Under the pieces are notes generated by a model. It saw nothing but the letters and a program-made list of their open reading frames with translations, was not told the DNA's origin and did not search any database. Shown here piece by piece: positions 7,921-17,026 of a stretch of 64,000 nt of DNA; the stretch's first letter is position 1, and each line of letters begins with the position of its first letter. Position numbers and translations under genes: made by a program. Source of the stretch: Butyrivibrio sp. INlla18 (GTDB taxonomy: Bacteria > Bacillota > Clostridia > Lachnospirales > Lachnospiraceae); contig NZ_FMXK01000015.1 in the NCBI RefSeq assembly GCF_900103635.1, forward strand, positions 1 to 64,000, in the 5' to 3' direction.

Positions 7921-9003
7921 GTGAGCGAGAATGCTACTAAGAAAATAGTATTAACAGGTGGAGGAAGTGCAGGTCACGTAACTCCTAATATAGCGCTTAT
8001 TCCAGCACTTAAGAAAGCTGGATACGAGATCTACTACATCGGTTCATACACAGGAATCGAGAAAAAGCTTATTGAGGATTACAACATTCCATATTTTGGA
8101 ATTGCTACTGGTAAGCTTCGTAGATATTTTGATCCAAAGAATTTCTCAGATCCATTTAGAGTATTAAAGGGATTTACTGAGGCAGTGAAGCTTCTTAAGA
8201 AGATCAAGCCTGATATCGTATTTTCTAAGGGCGGATTTGTAAGTGTTCCTGTTGTTAGAGCTGCAGGAGCTCTTAAGATTCCTTATATCGTACATGAGTC
8301 AGATATGACACCAGGTCTTGCCAACAAGCTTAGCATGAGCGGTGCTAGGAAGATCTGCTGTAACTTCCCAGAGACAATGCGTCTTTTACCAGCAGAGAAA
8401 GCTATTCTCACAGGTACACCTATTAGAGAAGAGCTTGGAATGGGTTCAGCTGAGGCAGGCAAGAAGCTCTGCGGCTTTACAGATGACAAGCCAGTTCTCA
8501 TGGTAATTGGCGGAAGCCTTGGTGCACAGTCAGTTAATGAGACTGTTAGATATGCGCTTCCAAGACTCCTTCCAAATTTCAACATTGTTCACATCTGTGG
8601 CAAAGAGAAGATGGATAACTTAAAGCTCACAGTACCAGGCTACAAGCAGTTTGAGTACGTTAAGACTGAGCTCAAGGACATCTTTGCTATGGCAGATATC
8701 GTAGTTTCAAGAGCAGGAGCTAACTCAATCTGTGAGCTCCTTGCACTTAAAAAGCCAAATATCCTGATTCCTCTTTCTACTAAGTCAAGTAGAGGAGATC
8801 AGATGCTCAATGCCAGATCCTTTGAGCAGCAGGGATTTTCACTTGTTATCGACAATGATGATCTTGATGAGGATATCTTAGTAGAGACTATCGAAGATCT
8901 CTTCGAGAGACGCGAGATATTCATTGATAACATGAGTAAGAGTAATCTTCACAGTGCAACTAATACAATAGTTAAGCTTATTGAAGAAGAGATTCAGAAA
9001 TAA
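7921..9003 (+). CDS. murG: MurG, lipid II-forming GlcNAc transferase
   Basis: This 360-residue GT28-family enzyme adds GlcNAc from UDP-GlcNAc to lipid I on the inner face of the membrane, the last cytoplasmic step of peptidoglycan precursor synthesis. The N-terminal glycine-rich GGGSAGHVTPN and the acceptor-side FSKGGFVSVP are diagnostic; the C-terminal GGSLGAQSVN and SRAGANSICELLALKKPNILIP form the UDP-GlcNAc site. It starts with GTG at 7921 behind GGAAGAAGGA. It lies away from the usual dcw cluster, apparently cotranscribed with the TSCPD gene, and ends at a terminator shared with luxS. Confidence 0.93.
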   Translation: MSENATKKIVLTGGGSAGHVTPNIALIPALKKAGYEIYYIGSYTGIEKKLIEDYNIPYFGIATGKLRRYFDPKNFSDPFRVLKGFTEAVKLLKKIKPDIVFSKGGFVSVPVVRAAGALKIPYIVHESDMTPGLANKLSMSGARKICCNFPETMRLLPAEKAILTGTPIREELGMGSAEAGKKLCGFTDDKPVLMVIGGSLGAQSVNETVRYALPRLLPNFNIVHICGKEKMDNLKLTVPGYKQFEYVKTELKDIFAMADIVVSRAGANSICELLALKKPNILIPLSTKSSRGDQMLNARSFEQQGFSLVIDNDDLDEDILVETIEDLFERREIFIDNMSKSNLHSATNTIVKLIEEEIQK

Positions 9004-9020
9004 TTATTGATATAAAAAAT

Positions 9021-9056
9021 AAGATCTGCCTTTAGATATCTAAGGGCAGATCTTTT
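9021..9056. terminator. Bidirectional terminator between murG and luxS
   Basis: The arms 9021-9034 and 9041-9054 form a 14-bp perfect stem with a 6-nt loop, with T-rich DNA to the right and A-rich DNA to the left. It can serve murG on the + strand and luxS on the - strand. Confidence 0.85.
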
Positions 9057-9066
9057 AGTTTATAAA

Positions 9067-9546
9067 TTATTCTGGATAAACAAGGTGTTTATCTGTGATG
9101 TTGTAAAGAGTGTTGTCTAAGTATCTCTTTGCAAGGAATTTAGCCATTCCAAGGTTCATATCAAGGTAGTTGCCGCAGTCTCTTGCGCTTGCTCCAGGAA
9201 CCTCTCCCTCAAAGTCACGCATGAACTCGAACATTCTAGTGATAAGTGGAACGATTGTCTTTGAATCAAGGTCTCCAGCAAGAACTACATAAAATCCAGT
9301 TCTGCATCCCATTGGTCCAAAGTAGATTGTCTTGTCCTTGTACTCTGCATCATTTCTTAAAAATGTTGCTCCAAGGTGCTCCATTGTGTGAACTTCTGCT
9401 GTGTTCATAACAGGCTCTTTGTTTGGAGCTGTCATTCTAAGGTCGAAAGTTGTGATAGTCTCCTGTCCAACCTTATCTTTTCTTGATACGTAGATACCTG
9501 GCTCGAGATCCAGGTGATTAACTGTAAAGCTAGCAATTTTTTCCAT
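9067..9546 (-). CDS. luxS: LuxS, S-ribosylhomocysteine lyase
   Basis: A 159-residue enzyme that splits S-ribosylhomocysteine into homocysteine and DPD, the precursor of autoinducer-2. The metal-binding HTMEH (His53, Glu56, His57), the catalytic Cys81 in GPMGCRTGFY and the third metal ligand Cys in RDCGNYLDMN are all present, so it should be active. AAGGAT lies 4 nt before the ATG. It starts 8 nt after an RpiR-type regulator on the same strand, so the two form an operon. The preceding enzyme, MtnN, is encoded about 1.7 kb to the right on the other strand. Confidence 0.96.
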   Translation of the reverse strand: MEKIASFTVNHLDLEPGIYVSRKDKVGQETITTFDLRMTAPNKEPVMNTAEVHTMEHLGATFLRNDAEYKDKTIYFGPMGCRTGFYVVLAGDLDSKTIVPLITRMFEFMRDFEGEVPGASARDCGNYLDMNLGMAKFLAKRYLDNTLYNITDKHLVYPE

Positions 9547-9554
9547 TTTTATCC

Positions 9555-10421
9555 TTAGTCCTTTTGTGCTTCGTTGAATACTTCGTAGGAATCCTTCAAG
9601 TATTCTCTGATACTTTCGTAATCGCGGTTAGCGATTGCTGTATATAATGTGTCTACAAGGAAAAGGTGAGCAAATCTTGAACTTGTTACGCCGCTCTTTT
9701 TGTCTATCTCTGGAGATGTGGCAAACAAGATATAATCGCAGCTTGTAGTAAGTGGGTTATTACCCAGCTTGGTGATCGCAACTGTAGTTGCGCCTTTGCT
9801 CTTAGCAAGGTTATAAAGCTGCATTACTTCCCTATCCTTTGGATTATCACAGAAGAAGATAGCTACGTCATAAGGCTTGATCTGAGACAAGCTCATGAGA
9901 TTCATGTGATAGTCCTGATTAAATATAACATTATAATGAATTCTTAGCAATTTACAATAAAGATCATATGCTGCAATGCCTGCAGCTCCGATTCCGAAGA
10001 TCTGAATCTGCTTGGCAGATACGATCTTGGTGACAACATCCTTGAAGGTTCCGGCATCAAACAATCTATAAGTGGTTTGAATTGCCTGAACGCTGGTAGC
10101 ACAGATGTTATCAGCAATTGACTGAAGTGATGTATATTCGTTTACATCCTTGAAGGCAACCTTGGGGCTACTGTCGTTCTGCCTTAAGGAATTGTTTGCT
10201 TCTGTATAATAGGCGCTCTTAAGGTCTTTTAACCCATCATAACCAATGGCCTGGGCAAATCTTGTCCAAGCTGCCTGAGTAGTGCCTGATTTAGCCGCAA
10301 GTTCTTTGATTGGGTACTGGAAAAGATCGTCCGTGTTCTCTAAGACATAATCTGCTACAAGGCGCTCAGATGCTGGAAGTGTATTGTAACAGCTTTTGAT
10401 TCTTTCGCTAACAATATTCAT
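9555..10421 (-). CDS. RpiR/MurR-type transcriptional regulator with SIS domain
   Basis: A 288-residue regulator. The N-terminal ~80 residues are a helix-turn-helix of the RpiR type (SERLVADYVLENTDDLFQ, then AAKSGTTQAAWTRFAQAIGY), and residues ~120-260 form a SIS sugar-phosphate-binding domain (QIFGIGAAGIAAYDLYCKLL). Such regulators sense phosphorylated sugars or amino sugars. I set the start at ATG 10421 instead of the upstream ATG 10436 because GGAGG lies between them, 8 nt before the chosen codon. It shares a transcript with luxS (8-nt gap), an unusual partnership that suggests luxS is tied to sugar status. Confidence 0.88.
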   Translation of the reverse strand: MNIVSERIKSCYNTLPASERLVADYVLENTDDLFQYPIKELAAKSGTTQAAWTRFAQAIGYDGLKDLKSAYYTEANNSLRQNDSSPKVAFKDVNEYTSLQSIADNICATSVQAIQTTYRLFDAGTFKDVVTKIVSAKQIQIFGIGAAGIAAYDLYCKLLRIHYNVIFNQDYHMNLMSLSQIKPYDVAIFFCDNPKDREVMQLYNLAKSKGATTVAITKLGNNPLTTSCDYILFATSPEIDKKSGVTSSRFAHLFLVDTLYTAIANRDYESIREYLKDSYEVFNEAQKD

Positions 10422-10490
10422 AGACAAAACCTCCATATATATAAGTATAACTTACTTTATGTACCGGATAGAAATTAATTTTCATTTCTT

Positions 10491-10520
10491 TTGAAAAATT
10501 AATTCTAAAACTTTTATAAA
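10491..10520 (+). promoter_or_regulatory. Promoter of the reverse rubrerythrin gene
   Basis: A -35 TTGAAA (10491-10496) and a -10 TATAAA (10515-10520) are separated by 18 bp, 86 nt before the start codon, in the divergent gap with the RpiR gene. An oxidative-stress regulator such as PerR often controls this family, but I could not pick out a clear PerR box. Confidence 0.45.
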
Positions 10521-10605
10521 GGTACTGTTTATCCCATTCGGATGTGCTATGTTTATTAGTAGGTAGGCATGAATATTTTTTTCACTTGAAAGGAGATGTG
10601 GAATT

Positions 10606-11145
10606 ATGAAATGGGTATGTCAGGTTTGTGGATATGTACATGAGGGAGATCAGCCACCAGAGGCTTGTCCAGTATGTAAGGCTCCAGCTTCTAAGTTCCA
10701 GAAGCAGGAAGGCGAGAAGGTATGGGCATGTGAGCATGTTCTTGGTGTAGCTAGTGAAGCTCCTGAAGAGATAAAGAATGGTCTTCGTGAGATGTTCAAC
10801 GGCGAGTGTTCAGAAGTTGGAATGTATCTTGCAATGTCCAGAGTAGCAATCAGAGAGGGCTATCCTGAGATTGGTGCTTTCTATGAGAAGGCTGCTTGGG
10901 AAGAGGCTGAGCATGCAGCTCATTTCGCAGAGATGCTTGGTGAAGTACTTACAAACTCAACCAAGAAGAATCTTGAGCTTCGTGCTGATGCTGAGTACGG
11001 CGCAACACAGGGTAGAGCTGATCTTGCCAAGAAGGCAAAAGAGCTTAATCTTGATGCTATTCATGACGCAGTTCATGAGATTGGTCGTGACGAGGCTAGA
11101 CATGGCAAGGCATTTGAAGGTCTCTTAAAGAGATATTTTGGCTGA
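10606..11145 (+). CDS. Reverse rubrerythrin
   Basis: A 179-residue peroxide-scavenging protein with the domain order reversed from classical rubrerythrin. Residues 1-35 form a rubredoxin domain with CQVCGY and CPVCKAP as the Fe(Cys)4 site. Residues 45-178 form a ferritin-like four-helix bundle with the diiron ligands in GECSEVGMYLAM, EEAEHAAHFAEM and GRDEARHGKAF. It reduces hydrogen peroxide in anaerobes using electrons from NAD(P)H through rubredoxin-type carriers. RBS AAAGGAGA precedes ATG 10606. It appears to be a single-gene unit ended by the hairpin at 11161. Confidence 0.93.
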   Translation: MKWVCQVCGYVHEGDQPPEACPVCKAPASKFQKQEGEKVWACEHVLGVASEAPEEIKNGLREMFNGECSEVGMYLAMSRVAIREGYPEIGAFYEKAAWEEAEHAAHFAEMLGEVLTNSTKKNLELRADAEYGATQGRADLAKKAKELNLDAIHDAVHEIGRDEARHGKAFEGLLKRYFG

Positions 11146-11160
11146 TATTTTTATCACTAG

Positions 11161-11186
11161 AAAGGCGGCATATTGCCGCCTTTTTT
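11161..11186 (+). terminator. Terminator of the reverse rubrerythrin gene
   Basis: A 9-bp GC-rich stem (11161-11169 with 11175-11183), a 5-nt loop and a T run make a textbook intrinsic terminator 16 nt after the stop codon. Confidence 0.9.
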
Positions 11187-11266
11187 ATATTAATTTTATA
11201 TTAGAAAATAGGACGATATTATATTATAGTATTAGAGGAATTTTATTTTATAGGAGATTTAAATAT

Positions 11267-11962
11267 ATGAAGATTGGAATAATTGGAGCGATGGAAGTAG
11301 AGGTCGAGACTCTAAAAGAGAAGATGGAGATCACAAATACCATCAAGAAGGCTTCTATGGAGTTTTTTGAGGGAACACTTGGCGGAGTTGACGTAGTTGT
11401 AGTTCGCAGTGGTATCTGTAAGGTTAATGCTGGTATCTGCGTTCAGATCCTTGTAGATGTATTTGGCGTGACTCACGTTATCAACACGGGAGCAGCAGGT
11501 TCTCTTGATGCTCAGATCAATATTGGAGACATTGTCCTTTCTACAGATGTTTGCTATCACGATGTTGATGCTACAATTTTCGGATATAAAAAGGGAGAAA
11601 TTCCTCAGCTTGGAGTAGCAGCTTTTACAGCCGATGAGACTCTTCGTAACAAGGCAAAAGAAGCTATCAAGAAGGCAGCGCCTGATCTTGGAATCTTCGA
11701 AGGAAGAGTATGTAGCGGAGATCAGTTCATTAGTAGCAATGAAGTAAAGGATGCCATCAAGGCAGAATTTAACGGAAAGTGCACAGAAATGGAAGGCGCA
11801 GCAATTGCACAGGCAGCCTACCTTAACAATATTCCATTCCTTATCATCAGAGCTATCTCTGACAAGGCTGATGGAAGTGATATCGTTGATTATCCTGTTT
11901 TTGAGGCAAAAGCAGCTAAGGATTGCGCAGCAGCAACACTTGAACTGTTAAAGAGCTTATGA
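11267..11962 (+). CDS. mtnN: MTA/SAH nucleosidase
   Basis: A 231-residue nucleosidase that removes adenine from methylthioadenosine, S-adenosylhomocysteine and 5'-deoxyadenosine. It feeds LuxS, and can also clear the 5'-deoxyadenosine that radical SAM enzymes release. Family motifs are present: MKIGIIGAMEVEVE, TGAAGSLD, GDQFIS, TEMEGAAIAQ and the catalytic Asp in RAISDKADGS. I moved the start from the longest frame (11138) to ATG 11267, because TAGGAGAT lies just upstream, the first 43 codons overlap the preceding terminator, and the protein then begins as the family does. Its last 4 bp overlap the next gene. Confidence 0.95.
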   Translation: MKIGIIGAMEVEVETLKEKMEITNTIKKASMEFFEGTLGGVDVVVVRSGICKVNAGICVQILVDVFGVTHVINTGAAGSLDAQINIGDIVLSTDVCYHDVDATIFGYKKGEIPQLGVAAFTADETLRNKAKEAIKKAAPDLGIFEGRVCSGDQFISSNEVKDAIKAEFNGKCTEMEGAAIAQAAYLNNIPFLIIRAISDKADGSDIVDYPVFEAKAAKDCAAATLELLKSL

Positions 11963-14211
11963 ATACCAAAGGACTTAGTAGAAGAGATCTAAAGATCTTA
12001 GCCATCATAGCAATGGTCGTTGACCACACAGCGTGGGGATTTGTTGATTTCATGTCGCCGCTTGGTCAGATTATGCACATTTTTGGAAGGTTAACTATTC
12101 CGATCATGTGCTTTTTCGTTGCAGAGGGCTATCGTCATACAAGTGACTTAAAGAGTTATATTAACAGGATGGCATCTTTTGCTGTTGTTTCAATCTTTCC
12201 TTTTTATATTTTTTTTCATGAAGAGTATGACTTTAGGCAAAACATAATCTTTGACCTTTTGCTTGCTCTTTTAGCTCTTTCTATTGCAGATAACAAGGTA
12301 CTTCCAAAGGGTACTAAGGCAGTACTTATCGCTGGTTTAATGGGTATATCTCTGGCAATTGGCGGATGGGTACTAATGCCTATCATCTATGTGCTCGTGT
12401 TCTACTACGGTAAAGATTTCAAGACTAAGGCTAAATGGTTCATTATATTTACCTTGATAATGGAAGCATCCCTTGTGGTGATGATACTTCTAAATCAGAA
12501 ATATCATTTTTCAAAGTACGACTGGAATGTGCCGGAAAGACTTTATTTATTGGGTTTTGTTTTTGGCCTTATTCCACTATATTTTTATAATGGAAAGCTT
12601 GGTGAAGTAAAAAATACCTTCAATAGATATTTCTTTTACACATTTTATCCCGCACATTTCCTTGTTTTGTCAGCAATAAAATATCTGGTGAATGATCCAA
12701 ATTATCAGATGATCTATATCACGGCTCATGTAATAGCCCTTGTAATTGCTATTATCATGCTGGGATATGTAATAAGCCTTAATCCATCTAGGGCGCAAAA
12801 TGCGGTTACCTGCTTTATGATCTTTGCGATCATGTACATCTTCGGATTTTTGCAGGAGATCACTACAAGCGAAGTAGCTGGTGTTTATACAGCTACCAAA
12901 TTGCAGTTTTTTGCTGAATGTATGCTCTTTATCGCTCTGACATACAGTATGCAGGAGCTGTGCCATACCCGAATCTCGGGACTTATCTATTCCGTAGAAG
13001 CGGTAGCCTCTTTCTTTGTAATGTATAGCCTGTTTACATATGAAGATAACGGCCTTATGTACAAGGCTATCACGATCAATTACGATGCAGGGAGCTTTCC
13101 TAGAATGCAGGTTGTAGGATATGGAATTGCATTCAAGATCTTTGTGGTATATAGTTTTGCAGTTTGTCTTATGTGCGTAATAATAGGTGTTAAGAGCGCA
13201 AGGCATGCCAATAGTCTTCACAAAAAGAGACTTAGATTTCTTTTGTACGCCATGATCGTTATGTGGCTCCCATATCTGATAAAGGTGTTAAATCTTACAA
13301 ATGGCTATGAGATTCCGGTTCTTGGAATTCCATTTGCTGCTATATTTGTATCAATATCTCTTGGCAAGTACAGTTATCTCGACTCAATTAGTCTTGATTT
13401 TGGTAATGCTCTTAATAAGGGAAAAGAGGGAGTTGTCGTAGTAGATACTTCTCACAGGATCCTTTACCACAACAAGTGGGTGAACACCATATTTGGAGAG
13501 TTCTACAAGTATGATGATGCCTACTCTGTTCCTGGGTTAAAAGACATATTCGTGGAAAAGAAAAAGTCTATCGAGATAGGTGGTCATACCTATGAAACAC
13601 GTATCGAACCACTTATTGAGCAGTCCCATGTCACAGGTCAGATCTTATGGGTGCTTGATCTTACTGAGCATTACAACTATCTGAATAAGGTAGAAGAAAC
13701 TGCCAGCAAGGATTCACTTACAGGAGTTTACAACAGAGGATGGTTTGAAGAAAACATTAAACGAATCCTTTCTGAAAAGAAACATGGTGCATTTATCATG
13801 CTTGATCTTGATAATTTCAAGAACGTAAATGATAAATATGGTCACAAGACAGGAGATGCAGCCCTTGTTGCTCTTGCTTCAGTTATGTTGGCTGCAGAAA
13901 AGAGCACTATGAAATACAGCATATATTCTGGCCGTATAGGCGGCGATGAGTTCTGCATGTTCATAGAAGGCAATGCAGACAAAAAATGGCTTCAGGATTT
14001 TGCCAAGAAACAGATCAGCTCTTATGATGAGGAACTTGCTAAGATAGGCTGCGAAGGCGTAACATCCATATCCCTTGGAATCGTGCAGTTAACAGATGAA
14101 AGCTACAAGGATAAGGATATAACCTATGAAGAGCTCTATACAAGCGCAGACAAAGCGCTGTATATGGCAAAAGAGCATGGTAAAAAGACTTATGAATTTA
14201 AGGATATTTGA
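11959..14211 (+). CDS. TraX-like / 7TM / GGDEF fusion, putative diguanylate cyclase
   Basis: A 750-residue membrane protein. Residues 1-240 resemble the TraX family (KILAIIAMVVDHTAWGF, then GRLTIPIMCFFVAEGYRHT), which act as acyltransferase-like membrane proteins. Residues ~250-470 contain seven or so further membrane segments of the kind found in front of histidine kinases, then a short PAS-like region. A GGDEF domain follows, with intact Gly661-Gly662-Asp663-Glu664-Phe665. No RxxD inhibitory site is present just before it, so feedback inhibition by cyclic di-GMP is not expected. Translation is coupled to mtnN by an ATGA overlap. Known: GGDEF domains make c-di-GMP. Inferred: the TraX part is a sensor or surface-modifying module linked to it. 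Confidence 0.85.
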   Translation: MNTKGLSRRDLKILAIIAMVVDHTAWGFVDFMSPLGQIMHIFGRLTIPIMCFFVAEGYRHTSDLKSYINRMASFAVVSIFPFYIFFHEEYDFRQNIIFDLLLALLALSIADNKVLPKGTKAVLIAGLMGISLAIGGWVLMPIIYVLVFYYGKDFKTKAKWFIIFTLIMEASLVVMILLNQKYHFSKYDWNVPERLYLLGFVFGLIPLYFYNGKLGEVKNTFNRYFFYTFYPAHFLVLSAIKYLVNDPNYQMIYITAHVIALVIAIIMLGYVISLNPSRAQNAVTCFMIFAIMYIFGFLQEITTSEVAGVYTATKLQFFAECMLFIALTYSMQELCHTRISGLIYSVEAVASFFVMYSLFTYEDNGLMYKAITINYDAGSFPRMQVVGYGIAFKIFVVYSFAVCLMCVIIGVKSARHANSLHKKRLRFLLYAMIVMWLPYLIKVLNLTNGYEIPVLGIPFAAIFVSISLGKYSYLDSISLDFGNALNKGKEGVVVVDTSHRILYHNKWVNTIFGEFYKYDDAYSVPGLKDIFVEKKKSIEIGGHTYETRIEPLIEQSHVTGQILWVLDLTEHYNYLNKVEETASKDSLTGVYNRGWFEENIKRILSEKKHGAFIMLDLDNFKNVNDKYGHKTGDAALVALASVMLAAEKSTMKYSIYSGRIGGDEFCMFIEGNADKKWLQDFAKKQISSYDEELAKIGCEGVTSISLGIVQLTDESYKDKDITYEELYTSADKALYMAKEHGKKTYEFKDI

Positions 14212-14234
14212 TCATATAAAGTATCAATAAAAAG

Positions 14235-14272
14235 AGGCGTGAAAGAATGATTCTTTCACGCCTTAATTTTTT
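14235..14272. terminator. Terminator between the GGDEF gene and pgi
   Basis: A 13-bp perfect stem (14235-14247 with 14251-14263), a 3-nt loop and T-rich flanks. It lies between convergent genes and can work in both directions. Confidence 0.88.
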
Positions 14273-14284
14273 ATGTTCTGAAAA

Positions 14285-15865
14285 TTAGATGTTTAAAAGC
14301 TTGCTGTACTCTGCAAGAGCTCCGTCTGTCTCATGAGCAAGTACCTTCTTGGCAAGAACCTTACCAAGCTGAACACCTTCCTGGTCAAAGCTGTTGATAT
14401 TCCAAACAAATCCCTGGAACATAACCTTATTCTCAAAGTGAGCAAGGAGAGCACCAAGTGACTTAGGATTAAGCTCTTCACCAATGATGATGCTGGAAGG
14501 ACGTCCGCCCTTGAAATCCTTATTGAGGTTCTCATCTTTTTTACCACAAGCAAATGCAACGATCTGAGCTGCTACGTTAGCGCAGAGCTTCTGCTGGCTT
14601 GTGCTGCCCTGAATGTTAACGTCATTCTGGAGCTGGCTGTTCTTGAATCCAATGAACTGAAGAGGAATAATATCTGTTCCCTGGTGAAGGAGCTGATAGA
14701 ATGAATGCTGTCCATTTGTACCAGGCTCACCAAAGATGATAGGACCAGTTACATAGTTGATTGGCTCGCCGAAACGGTTAACGCTCTTACCATTTGACTC
14801 CATGTCAAGCTGCTGTAAGTGAGCTGGGAAACGGCTAAGTCCCTGTGAGTAAGGAAGTACAGCTGTGCTGCCATAACCTAAGATATTTCTCTCATAAATA
14901 CCAATCATAGCATCAAGCATTGCTGGGTTCTCAAGCATATTTGGATTAGCTGCGAGCTTGTCCTCTTCAGCAGCACCATCAAGGAACTGAGCAAATACGT
15001 CAGGACCAAATGCGAGTGAAAGAACTGCTCCGCCAACACCTGATGTTGATGAATAACGTCCACCAATGTAGTCATCCATGAAGAATGCTTCAAGGTAGTT
15101 GTCACTCTTTGCAAGAGGTGATGTCTCAGAAGTAACAGCGATCATGTGCTTGGATGAATCAAGACCAGCCTTCTTGAGTGCATCTATTACGAAAGACTCA
15201 TTTGTTAAAGTCTCAAGTGTTGTTCCTGATTTTGAAACAAGGATAAAGATTGAATGAGCAACATCGATAGAATTAAGAACTGCTGAAGCATCATCTGGAT
15301 CTACATTGCTGATGAACTTTGCTTCCATCTTGAAGTTGCCAGTTCTGTGAGCCCAGTTCTCAAGAGCAAGGTACATAGCTCTTGGACCAAGGTCTGAACC
15401 ACCGATACCGATCTGAACAACAGTTGTGAACTTCTCGCCCTTAGCATTTGCAATCTCACCTGAGTGAACCTTGTTTGCAAATTCAGCGATTCTCTTCTGT
15501 TCATTTAAGTAAAAGTCTCTTTTATTTACGCCATCAGCCATAACGTTGTCACCAAGCTGGCCTCTGGTAAGCTGGTGAAGAACCATTCTCTTCTCACCAG
15601 TATTGATAACTTCTCCATTGTAAAGAGCTGCATATTTGTCAGAAAGCTGAGCCTCATCAGCAAGAGCCTTGAGAGCTGTAAGAACGTTATCATCAACTTC
15701 CTTTGCAGCGTAATTGTAAGAAAGACCAGCAGCCATTTTTACTGAGTAGTTCTGTACTCTCTTGGCGCCGCCTTCACCTGTCATAGCAGATACGAGATCT
15801 ACATGCTTAACATTTTTAAGATCGTCGTAAGCCTTAAGTGTGTCAAGATTTTTCCAATCAACCAT
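14285..15865 (-). CDS. pgi: Glucose-6-phosphate isomerase
   Basis: A 526-residue phosphoglucose isomerase, interconverting glucose 6-phosphate and fructose 6-phosphate in glycolysis. GIGGSDLGP and SKSGTTLET bind the sugar phosphate; GTNGQHSFYQLLHQGT carries the catalytic residues; MESNGKSV is also conserved. The length and the insertions match the longer proteobacterial/eukaryotic-type enzyme and not the ~450-residue form common in Firmicutes. AGGAGG lies 8 nt before the ATG. It is a lone gene, transcribed divergently from the GH43-like gene. Confidence 0.96.
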   Translation of the reverse strand: MVDWKNLDTLKAYDDLKNVKHVDLVSAMTGEGGAKRVQNYSVKMAAGLSYNYAAKEVDDNVLTALKALADEAQLSDKYAALYNGEVINTGEKRMVLHQLTRGQLGDNVMADGVNKRDFYLNEQKRIAEFANKVHSGEIANAKGEKFTTVVQIGIGGSDLGPRAMYLALENWAHRTGNFKMEAKFISNVDPDDASAVLNSIDVAHSIFILVSKSGTTLETLTNESFVIDALKKAGLDSSKHMIAVTSETSPLAKSDNYLEAFFMDDYIGGRYSSTSGVGGAVLSLAFGPDVFAQFLDGAAEEDKLAANPNMLENPAMLDAMIGIYERNILGYGSTAVLPYSQGLSRFPAHLQQLDMESNGKSVNRFGEPINYVTGPIIFGEPGTNGQHSFYQLLHQGTDIIPLQFIGFKNSQLQNDVNIQGSTSQQKLCANVAAQIVAFACGKKDENLNKDFKGGRPSSIIIGEELNPKSLGALLAHFENKVMFQGFVWNINSFDQEGVQLGKVLAKKVLAHETDGALAEYSKLLNI

Positions 15866-15965
15866 TATATAATCCTCCTATCAGGTAACAAGGAAAACGT
15901 ATTCCTTTACCAAGTTAAAGTTTAGCAAAGAACTAGGTTCATATCAAGAAGTAGACTATAAAATA

Positions 15966-15992
15966 TTGATAATGTTTTGTGAAAGGTATAAT
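15966..15992 (+). promoter_or_regulatory. Candidate promoter of the GH43-like gene
   Basis: TTGATA (15966-15971) and TATAAT (15987-15992) are 15 bp apart, slightly short of the optimum, 38 nt before the start codon in the divergent gap with pgi. Confidence 0.45.
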
Positions 15993-16029
15993 ATTTTAGA
16001 TAAAACTATTAAACCTAGCGGAGGGCAGT

Positions 16030-16968
16030 ATGGGAGCGTATTTGTTTGCACATTTTAAAGAAAAAACAACACCAGATGGAGAACAGTTATATTTTGGTGT
16101 TTCTAAGGATGGTTTTAACTGGGAGAAAGTAAATAATGGAGACCCTATTCTTGAAAGTCACCTTGGAGAGCAGGGCGTAAGAGATTTCACCATCACAAGA
16201 AAAAAGGATGGCACATTTGTAATCCTTGCTACAGACCTTGCTATAGCACGTAACTTCAAAGATAAATACGAAAATAACTGGAACAAGGTAAATAGAGAAG
16301 GTAGTAAATATCTTTCAAAATGGGAGTCAAAGGACCTTGTAAACTGGTCTGAGCAGGAGATGATCAAAGTAGTTGATGACAACTACGGCTGCGCTTGGGC
16401 TCCTGACATTATTTATGATGAGGAAGCTGGAGATTACATGGTTCACTGGTCTTCTAGATTCCCTAAGGATTCAGATAATTTCATGGCTATCTATTATGCC
16501 AAGACCAAGGATTTCAAGACATACACAGAGCCAAAGCTGCTTTGCAATAAATGCGATACTGGTATCATTGATTCAAACATCGTTTATGAGAATGGCTACT
16601 ACTACAGATTCTTAAAGAGTGATTTTAATCCAGAGCACATCATCCTTGAGAGAGGAACATCTCTTACAGGTAAGTATGAGAGAATGCCTGCATTTGATGA
16701 AGAGATGGACAAATTAGAGCAGGGACAGTATGAGGCTCCAACTTGCTACAAGCTTCCAGATGGCAGCTGGTGTGTAATGCTTGATTTCTACGGATGTGAA
16801 AAGGAAAAGCAGGGCTATGTGCCTTTTGTTGCTAAGGATATCTCTACAGGCCGCTTTGTGCGTTCAGACAAGGAATTTAGCTTCCCTTATGGATTTAAGC
16901 ACGGAACAGTCATGGAAATCACTGACGAAGAGTACGATAGGATCAAAAAGCACTATCCAAATCGTTAA
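16030..16968 (+). CDS. GH43-like glycosidase, cytoplasmic
   Basis: A 312-residue five-bladed propeller protein of the GH43 type (arabinanase/xylosidase clan). The three acidic positions can be matched: Asp52 in VRDFTI (candidate base), Asp126 in CAWAPDI (pKa modulator) and Glu235 in QYEAPTC (acid). There is no signal peptide, so it would act on oligosaccharides after uptake. GGAGGG lies 4 nt before ATG 16030. No sugar transporter or other glycosidase is next to it, so the substrate is open; alpha-L-arabinofuranosides or beta-xylosides are plausible. Confidence 0.8.
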   Translation: MGAYLFAHFKEKTTPDGEQLYFGVSKDGFNWEKVNNGDPILESHLGEQGVRDFTITRKKDGTFVILATDLAIARNFKDKYENNWNKVNREGSKYLSKWESKDLVNWSEQEMIKVVDDNYGCAWAPDIIYDEEAGDYMVHWSSRFPKDSDNFMAIYYAKTKDFKTYTEPKLLCNKCDTGIIDSNIVYENGYYYRFLKSDFNPEHIILERGTSLTGKYERMPAFDEEMDKLEQGQYEAPTCYKLPDGSWCVMLDFYGCEKEKQGYVPFVAKDISTGRFVRSDKEFSFPYGFKHGTVMEITDEEYDRIKKHYPNR

Positions 16969-17026
16969 AAAATTTAGAAAGTAGTCGTTTATCTTTGCTA
17001 TATATATTTTTTAGAATTTAGAATTA

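Noticed and set aside
12670..13221. 183-aa minus-strand frame inside the TraX/GGDEF gene
   Set aside because: It lies wholly inside a membrane-protein gene, has odd composition and no start signal.
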